From: Oxyruncus cristatus
Lineage: Eukaryota; Chordata; Aves; Passeriformes; Cotingidae
Length of the DNA: 64,000 nt
Assembly: GCA_013399855.1 (NCBI GenBank)
Contig: VXAY01004719.1
Coordinates: forward strand, 662,918 to 726,917
Direction: 5' to 3'
The position numbers and the translations under genes were made by a program. Below are positions 27,901-36,900 of the stretch, one piece after another; position 1 is the first letter of the stretch; every line of letters starts with the position of its first letter. Under the pieces are notes generated by a model that searched no databases, was not told the origin of the DNA, and saw nothing but the letters and a program-made list of their open reading frames with translations.

Positions 27901-30900
27901 TTTCATTTAGTGCAGTAAAATTCACGTTGTTCCATCAGTAATGAGCAAAAGAGTGTTGCCCTTGTGTTTGTTTGCTTGGAAATAAGTAGTAACTTTTGCG
28001 TCAGGGAATTATGGATTCCTGTAAATAATCTAATATGGGTTCTCCCTCATTCCACAGGGGGATGAAGTGAGCAAGCACGTAGGTGTGGACTTAGTTTCCA
28101 GCTGTGGTCAGCTTGCTGCAAGGATCATTGCCACAGGAAAAATTGACCTTTATAGTCTTTTGTAACTTTTTGATTAAAAGGTAGTTGCCTTAAATCTTTT
28201 AATTTTGGTTTAAGGTGTCTTACAGTATGCTCAAAAAACTGAACATACTTTCAGTTTTGGAATAACAGCTTAAAAAACTACAAAATTTCCCAGTATCTTT
28301 AAATGTGTTGTCTTCTGTATGAGGTGCTTAGACTTCAGGGCTTGAATTGATGATAAATTCAAAGATTCCTGAAGAACTTTGATGGTACATATTTCTTCTG
28401 CAGGAAGCGTCACAGAAATGAAAGCAGTCCAAGTCCTCGGCAGTCACCCAAACGTCGCCGTGATCACTCTCCTGATAGTGATGCTTACAACAGTGGAGAT
28501 GATAAAAGTAAGTGGGAGTGGGCTGTGTCTGTGGAACTTGCAATCTGAAATAGAAAAATAGGGGGAAAGTTTTTGTAAGTGTCCTCCCCATAATTTTATG
28601 AGCACTGCCATTAGTCAGAATCTTTGTTTGTCTTTTATTTTGTCGCTGTGTGTTGTGACTGTCAGGTGATAGTGGCTTCCACATCTGCTATTTAAGATGC
28701 ATGCTTTCCAAAATGGAAATAGTCTGTTACTGTGGCAGCAGTAGAAAAATTTAAGAAATCTAACTGAAGTAAAGGATTATATGTTTTAATTGACACTTTA
28801 TTTGGCATGCAGAAGATACCAAATGCTCACACATTCTCCTTCCTAAACAACAGAAGTACATTCTTTTTCACATTTTGTAGATGAAAAGCACAGACTTCTG
28901 AGCCAGGTTGTGCGGCCACAGGAATCCCGGTCACTGAGCCCCTCTCATGTTACAGAAGAGCGGCAGAGTCGCTGGAAAGAAGAAGAGCGAAAATCGGACA
29001 GAAAGGAAAGTTCCCGGCGTTATGAAGAACCAGAGTTTAAAGAGAGGGTTTCTTCAGCAGATAAGCAAAGAGAGCAACCAGATGCTTCAGAAGGCTCCCG
29101 ATCCAGGGTTCAGGAAAACCTTGGACACCGTCCCTCTGAAGAAAGAGATGCTTCTGATAGAATGCATGATGACAGCAAGAAGAAGTCTAAGGTACAGAAA
29201 AAGGCCACAAAGAAGAAGAAAGATGATGACAGTGGGGTGGAAAGGTACGCTAATGAATCAACAACTGAGGAAAGCCAGGTCTTTTCACCCAAGAAAGGTC
29301 AAAAAAGGAAAAACATAGAGAAAAAGCGGAAGAGATCCAAGGGTGATTCTGAAGTTTCTGATGAAGAAATTGTTCCACACCATAAAAAGAAAAAAGGCCC
29401 AAGAACCCCTCCTGTAACTAAAGATGAATTGGTTGAAGCACCACCTGAGAAAACTGTGGCAGAAATCCCCACAAAAAGAGAAGATACAACATTTAGTGAC
29501 TGGTCAGATGAAGATGTTCCTGAACGTGGTGACATTGTGGTTCCAGAAAGAAGCACTGATGATTCCCATAGAAAAAGTCACAGGACAAGGGGAGAAAAGG
29601 TGGAAGCCCCTCATGTTACTATAGAGGATGGACCACACCGTAAACCTGTGGATCAGAAGCGCAGCAGCAGCCTTGGTAGCAATCGGAGCCATGCCTCGAG
29701 CAGACTTAGATCCCCTTCCAATGAGTCAGCGCATCGCAGTGGAGATGACCAGACTGGACGGAAGAGGATCCTGCACAGTAGCTCTAGAGACAGGGATAGG
29801 GACAGGGACAGAGAGAAGAAAAGCTTAGAAATCACGGAACGGAAGTCCAGAATTGATCAGTTGAAACGAGGGGAACCCAGTCGCAGCACATCTTCAGGTA
29901 ATAAGATACACTTTAGTGAGACTGATGGTAATTCTGTGTACGAATCCCAAATCATTCTTGCATGGCTCTAATTAGTGTGACAGGAGAGGGAGGTGCCATT
30001 CACTGTAAAACTGAATGAATTAAGAGTCCTGCAAGTGTTAGCATATTTGAAAAGCTGATCCTCAGTGGACAGGATTACCATTTTGTTTATACCAAAACAT
30101 TGACTTGGATTCAGTTCATTCTGTCTGCAGAATAAAGTAATTTGTAGGACAAAAAACCTCATGGAAAGAGAAAATGCTTGTGCTAACAGAACACTGAGGT
30201 AGTTTTATCATCTAAATTATGTGCTTAAATTCATTATTAGCATTAATGTTTATATGGAAATTCTTAAAATTATGCAAAATTAGGTAAATCTGTCATGGTT
30301 CTTGTTAGGCATACTTTCAAAGCACATGGAAATCGTCTTTGTTGCAAATCAAAATAATGACAGTTGACTTGTTTTATTCGTGCACTTCATGTATAAAAAA
30401 ATAGGTAAAATATTTTAAAATTTAAACAGCATCACTAGGGAAGTATCTTCCTCCTAAACCATTTCTACTCTCTGTTCTTCTCATGGTTACATGCCTGAAA
30501 TTATTTTTCCAAATTCATCTTTTGCTAACTAAGGCATTCCTAGCTTTTAGAAGACATGTTTTGAAAAATACGAATTTTGAGGTGATTCTTTTTTTTTCCC
30601 CTTGCCTAAATTTCCGTGTTAAGATTGTGTACCTTCAGTTTGGCTTCTGTCATTGTAGAAAGTAGTCACTGCGATTCTTTTTCGGAACTGGGAGAAGTTA
30701 CCTCAGGTGTAAGTGATGCTAAATCTATATCCAATCTGAAAACATCTGAAGATGATGCTTTTGAGAAATATACTTTCATACTTAAATATTTAAAATACTT
30801 TGGTCTAGTAAAATGGTGTTACATTTACGTGTCATAGTCATGTTTATATTTAAAATATGTTATCCAGATCGTCAAGATTCAAGAAGCCACAGTTCAAGAA

Positions 30901-33900
30901 GAAGTTCTCCTGAATCAGATCGTCAGGTCCATTCCAGATCTGGGTCCTTTGATAGCAGGGAAAGGCTTCAGGACCGAGATCGACATGACCACGATCGAGA
31001 ACGAGAGAGAGACAGGAGAGAGGGAAGACAGAGAGACTGGGACCGAGATGTTGACAAAGACTGGCCAAGGAGCCGGGAACGAGAGAGACTCAGAGAGCGA
31101 GAGAGGGATAGGGAGAAAAGACGGGAGCTTGAGAGAGAGAGAGACAGACAACTACCTGATACTGTGGAAAGAGAGAGAGAGAGATCTCTTGACATCTCCT
31201 CTCAAAAGGAATCAACAAAGCATAGTGAAACAAAACTGGACAGAGATCACGAAAAGGAGTTTGATGGAGTTTGTCGGGATTCAGCAGCATCAGAGAAGGA
31301 AAAAACAGACAAGGATTTAGGACCTTTACAAGGTTTTGAAGATGGAAATGAGGCCGAAAAGGTAGAGAGTTTAGAAGGTGAGATATTCTGGGAAAGAACC
31401 CGGGCTGACAAATATTTATTCTTTCTCTTTTAGCATTGTGCTGAACTGAGCTATATTAGAATAATTTTCTACTCAAAGGCTTGTTGGGTCCAGCTTCTCT
31501 ACTGTGGCAGACACAGTACGAGAGAAATCTGATGAGCATCTTCCATAGTGTTAATTGTTGTTAGTGTTGTCTGTTAATTTCTAAAGAAGTCTTGAGGCAA
31601 AGAAGCATGAGTTATCTAAAATATAATTTCACCAAGGTGTAATGTTTCTGAATAGGCAGTTTGCTAAAGGATAACACGAACATTTGATTGCCTTGTTATG
31701 TCATTTTAAGATCTGTTTCTTATTTTGGAAGTGATAGGTGAAGAAAAAAAAAAAGCATTGACTTGGAACTGTTCTTTGGAGCTTTTTTCTGCAGAGCCTT
31801 GTTATCATGGAAATCTTTGTCTGATTAATAGGTGAAACATATATATAGTGTGGCACAACAGTCCAAAAATAGCTTTCTTGAGGTAAATGTGGCTTCCAGT
31901 TTGCTGGCCCTAGTGATCCTGGGGGAGATGTGCTTAGGATCGACAAATAAAGGATGGAAGGGGGAAGCAACTGACAGACTCTTAAGAGTCTGTCACATGG
32001 ATTAGAAGCTTGAGCTTTGCATGGATAGGGAGTTGGGAAGTACTTCTAACCCATATCGACAACAAAAGAGAAATGCATCTAAACCCAGAGTAACTGGTAT
32101 ATTGTATGGTTATGCTCATTGTGTTTGCGTTCTTAATAAGAATTATCTGTAGTGTTAATTGTTAATTTGGGCAGTTAAGTGCTGTCTCAAGAGGATCATG
32201 AGGAATATTTGTTACTTGTGTCTCCTTCGTGAGTACTCACAAAGTGGTCAGGGTTGACTGGTACAATTGAGAAAATTCCATTTATGGAGATTATCTGTGG
32301 AGTGGAAGCACTTGACAAAGATAGGATTTGGAGTGAGCCTGGAAAAGTCTGCTCTGTCTTGCTATAATAGATCAACTATTTTTAAGCTAGAGGAAAGGAG
32401 TGGTACATGAGTAAATCTGAGAGTACAGTGTAGTAGCTTCAGAAAAGAGATAATGAAAGGCTATTCTTAGATACATTACCTGTTTCCAAGAGGACACCTG
32501 TAACTAAACAGGCTGTGGATGTTAAATGTGTTCTTAGGTCTAGCCTTTCAGCAGACTTCAGAGGGTATTAATGTGTATTCTTTTGTCTATTTTTCAAAGA
32601 TTGTGTTCTAAATTCTCTGAAAATTATCACCTGTAGGAAGTTATGGTATATTTAGGATTTTTTTTTTAAATGTCTCTAGTAAAATATGACATGGCATTCT
32701 GTTTTATTAAAGCACACTATATATAGCATGTTTATGATTTTCTAAGGTTTAGTGTCCTTCATTGTCTTTCATTAGTTTGTAACTCCTGTTTACATTGCTC
32801 CTTTTAGCTGAGTAGTGTGTTGAGTTTTTAATGCAGAATTAATATGACAGTATATCTCCACAAAAGAGTGGTAAAGGTAATGAGGGTTATCAAAGTTTGA
32901 CTCAAAAATCAAACTTTTTATGTATTTCACAGTTATGAATTATTATTTTTAATAGCTCAATACACTAAATTTTTTAATGGGTCCAAAGGGGTAGTACTGG
33001 TGAGCTAGTGTATCTGGTAGATAAGTGTGGATCCAGAAGGTGGGTCATACAGGCAGTGAATATTTCAGGTTGTAAGACACAAAATGAAATCTGATGCAGA
33101 TCACCTTAACTTTCCATTCTAAAAAGGAAAATCCTGAATTTAGATTAATGTACAAAAGCATCTGAAAGACTTTGTGGCACTAACTTAGATTGGTATTATA
33201 AATTACATGTCAGATACCAGATAATCAACATGTTTCTTATGAATATGGCCATCTGTGTGCAGTTTGACTAGGACTGCACCAAAAAAAGTGACTGATGTAT
33301 GTAAAATTCAAACTGCCACATTGTGTATGGGAGAAATAACTTCTGAGTTAATACCTGTTTTTATGTTGAATATACTTGTCCCTAAAAGCTAACAGTTAGT
33401 TTGCTTAACTTTTTTGTCTTTAGGCAGTTTAAAATGTGTTTAGAAAACAAATATGATTGCTTTAAAGTGACAGTGTGTATCTGTCTGTAGGAGGAGAGGA
33501 TGAAACAAAGACTAATGATGTGCAGTCACTGGGTTCTGGTGCTGGAGAATACGAGCCAATCAGTGATGATGAACTGGATGAAATTCTAGCAGGTGATGCT
33601 GAAAAGCGTGAGGATCAACAGGAGGATGAGAAGATGCCTGGTAAAAGTATATCAACCCCCCTTTATAATTATTTGAATGTAAAGAATAGATCAGTTGGCA
33701 TATAACGCTGTTGTGATGTTGACGGTATTTCTGAATTAGGAGTGCAGTTTATGATCAGATTTCTCTCTGTGCTTGAATGTTTTACAAATACTTTGGAAAG
33801 CACAGAATCTTCTAATTGTCCTAAATTCAGTTGGGTAATCTGGGCTGTATGATCAGTATTTTTATTTTCTATGATAAAGGTACTAGAGAAGCACAATTGT

Positions 33901-36900
33901 ATGATTATTCAATAAATAGTATATCTTTCTTTTGGGAAAAAAAAAAAAAATCCAGCATCCAGAGTTGAAATAATAGCGTTTTAAGCATTTAATTTGAATC
34001 TGTCTTAGGATGTTTAGTTGTACTGTAACTTTTGTGAATATGTCAGTGCTATGTCCAAACTGCAGGCTAAGCAGGATCTGAGCAGCAGGGATTACAATAA
34101 AAATTAATCAGATGTTAGGGATGGTTTGTTTGTTTGTTTGCTTTAAATCCATGAAGCTTTATATTTTTTCCACCTGTCTAAGTGAGTTTTGACATTTTTA
34201 CCTTCAGAGTCCAAGAGAACTAAAACAACGTTCATCTAATATATATTTCTTTAGGAGGCAGTGATGTACACAGCATTTGAAATTAATCAATTGTGGCAAA
34301 GGAGTGGTGATGTGATAACTCATTCTCTGTCAATGTCTTTGCAGATCCAGTGGATGTTATAGATGTAGATTGGTCCAGTCTTATGCCAAAGCAGCCAAAA
34401 GAACCACGTGAGCCTGGGGCTGCTCTCCTAAAATTTACACCAGGTGCTGTTATGTTGAGAGTTGGCATTTCCAAGCGATTGGCAGGACCAGAGCTCTTCA
34501 GCAAAATAAAAGAGACTTGCCAGAGAGTGTTAGAAAAACCTAAAGGTAATTTCTGCAGGGATTAAACTGTCTTTTGTGCTTAGTGAAAAAGTCCTAATGA
34601 AATGTGCATTAGTTCATTATTTTAGGTTTCAAAGACTATAGGAAGTGTATAATGAGTATTGTGTGAAAATTATGGGATGTAATACAGCAGCGTGTCAGTC
34701 AAATTAGTGTTTTCATTCCAGCAGTGGTGAGGAGGTCTAGACTAATAAGCAAAACAAAAAAATTTTATCTTAGTGGAATATTCTTTTTGTGAGACTATTC
34801 ATGCTTTCCTAGCCCAAAGTGTGTCAGTAGTGTTTTAGAGAGCTAAATATCTTTTTCAGTGAACTAGTAGTAATGTTGCAAAAAAGAAACAAGATTTCTT
34901 ATTTTCTCTAAAGGTCTGCTGCCCGTCATCTTGTTTTTATTCTGAGGATCCTCTCTAGAATTTATAAAAAGGGGTTTTGGGGTCAGAATGAAGGCACTAA
35001 GTGAAATTTGTGTATTATACCTCTACTAGAAGTGGGAAATTCAATACATAGGTTTGGAATTTGGACAAAGTGTGTGTCATAAGACATGCATAATAGATGG
35101 GATGGGCATGAATTGTACCAGTGCTGTTTACTACAATTCTCTGGTGTAAACAGGGCTTTGCATGAGAAAGAATATTGATTTTTCTCTGCATCGCAGGAAG
35201 CAGTTGAGCTGCTTGCAACAACTTGCATGGTAGAATGGTTCTTTTAGGGCTATGAAATATTTGCTTTCTCTAAGATCTCTCTGCAAGTTATTGCATGATA
35301 TAAATGTTAGAAAATTATGGCTTAAAAATAATAGTATCTGTGGAGCTCATGTTGTTTTGGGTTTTTTTACTCTGTAAATTCTAGTTCTTAATTTGAAACA
35401 ATACCTTTCAATTCTTTACATTATTCGTTATGCAGTTGTCTTGTTAACCTCACAGTCTCAGATAAGTGGGGGGAAAAAAAAAAAAAACAAACTAAGCCAA
35501 AACTTCTCCTAGCCCTGCTAATCTCCATCAACATCACTGCTTGTTTGAGCCATTTAAGTTGTATAACTGTTAATCCTGGGCTGTTGCTACTGCTTCTATT
35601 TTTTTTTTCCTCAAGTTGAATTAAATATTGAGTCTGCCCAAGTATACAAACTGGTATAGTAAAGGTGTGAACTACATCTCTCTCCCTGTAAGCTTTAATT
35701 TTGCTATATAATTGAATGCTTCTTACCAGGAATTCCTTGCAGCAGCAACTGCACTGCAGAATCACCATGCCTGGCTGTTTAAAATGATACCTGAAATAAT
35801 CTCAGCAGTCCTTTCATGCTTCCCTAGAAATAAACAAAGTCCTTAGTGATAATAGGAGGCTCTCCAGCACTGCCTCTGGACTGTCTTAAGTGTACTCGGA
35901 TTCAGCAGAACTTTGTTCTGGAGAGGAAGGGGGGGGATTTGAAGTGCCTCTGTTGATACCCCTTTGGTATGTGAATGTTTCATGCATCGAAGTTGCTACA
36001 CGTGGAACTGCCAGCAGCCTTTCAAGTGTATGCACTTCCTCTGTGATCTGCCAGGTGAATGTTCTTTGTGTAGTAATTACACAGCCACAGCATGTGTATT
36101 CTAAAGAAGGGCACAAATATGGTGCCCTAAAAAGTGAATTAATTCAAGCTAGATATGTTCAGTGTGTGTGTTACAGGCAAAACGTAGCATTTTCACTTCG
36201 GAGTTCTTCATGGTGGTATAATTTGTTTCCCTGTTTGCTGTTCCCATCTTTGTTCTTGTTGAGGATGATAAGTTTCTGGTAATACTCTGAAATGCAGAAA
36301 GAAAGGAAATGACAGGTTGTTTTGGTGGTGGGCTTTTTCAATTATTTTTTCTTTGGAAACAAAAATCTGTAGTATGTGATGGAACTGAGATTTGTAGCTG
36401 ACTTGCCCCCTACCTATTTAATGCAGTTGTTTCCTCTAAGGATATGGACAGGCTTACTTGCCAGGTATGCTCAGCAAGCACCTGGCACCCAGGAAGACTT
36501 TGCAAGCTGTCTGTGTTACCTTTGAAGTAACCTTTTTGTGTCTTGTAACTTATTTCCATTTTTTGACGGTTGTCTTGATGACTTCAGTGCAATTCTCTTT
36601 AACCTGTCCTTCATTGCATGTAACTTTTTTGTTTCTTTTCACCTTGTTTAAAAACTAGTCTTACTGAGCTTCATCCAAATTCAGAATGGTTTAAAAATGC
36701 ATCTTTATCCTCTCCTGTATGTATACTGCCAAACAGCTGAAGCAGTCTGTGCTTTTAGATGCTATGTTTTCCCCAGGTTTCTTGGCATCTCTGGTGAGGT
36801 GTTAAATTCCCTGCTGAACACCCAGTTTTACTATATAGAGGCAGTTGGATTATACTTAGCCACATACCTTAGCTTTTTTGCTTTCTATTATATCATAATC

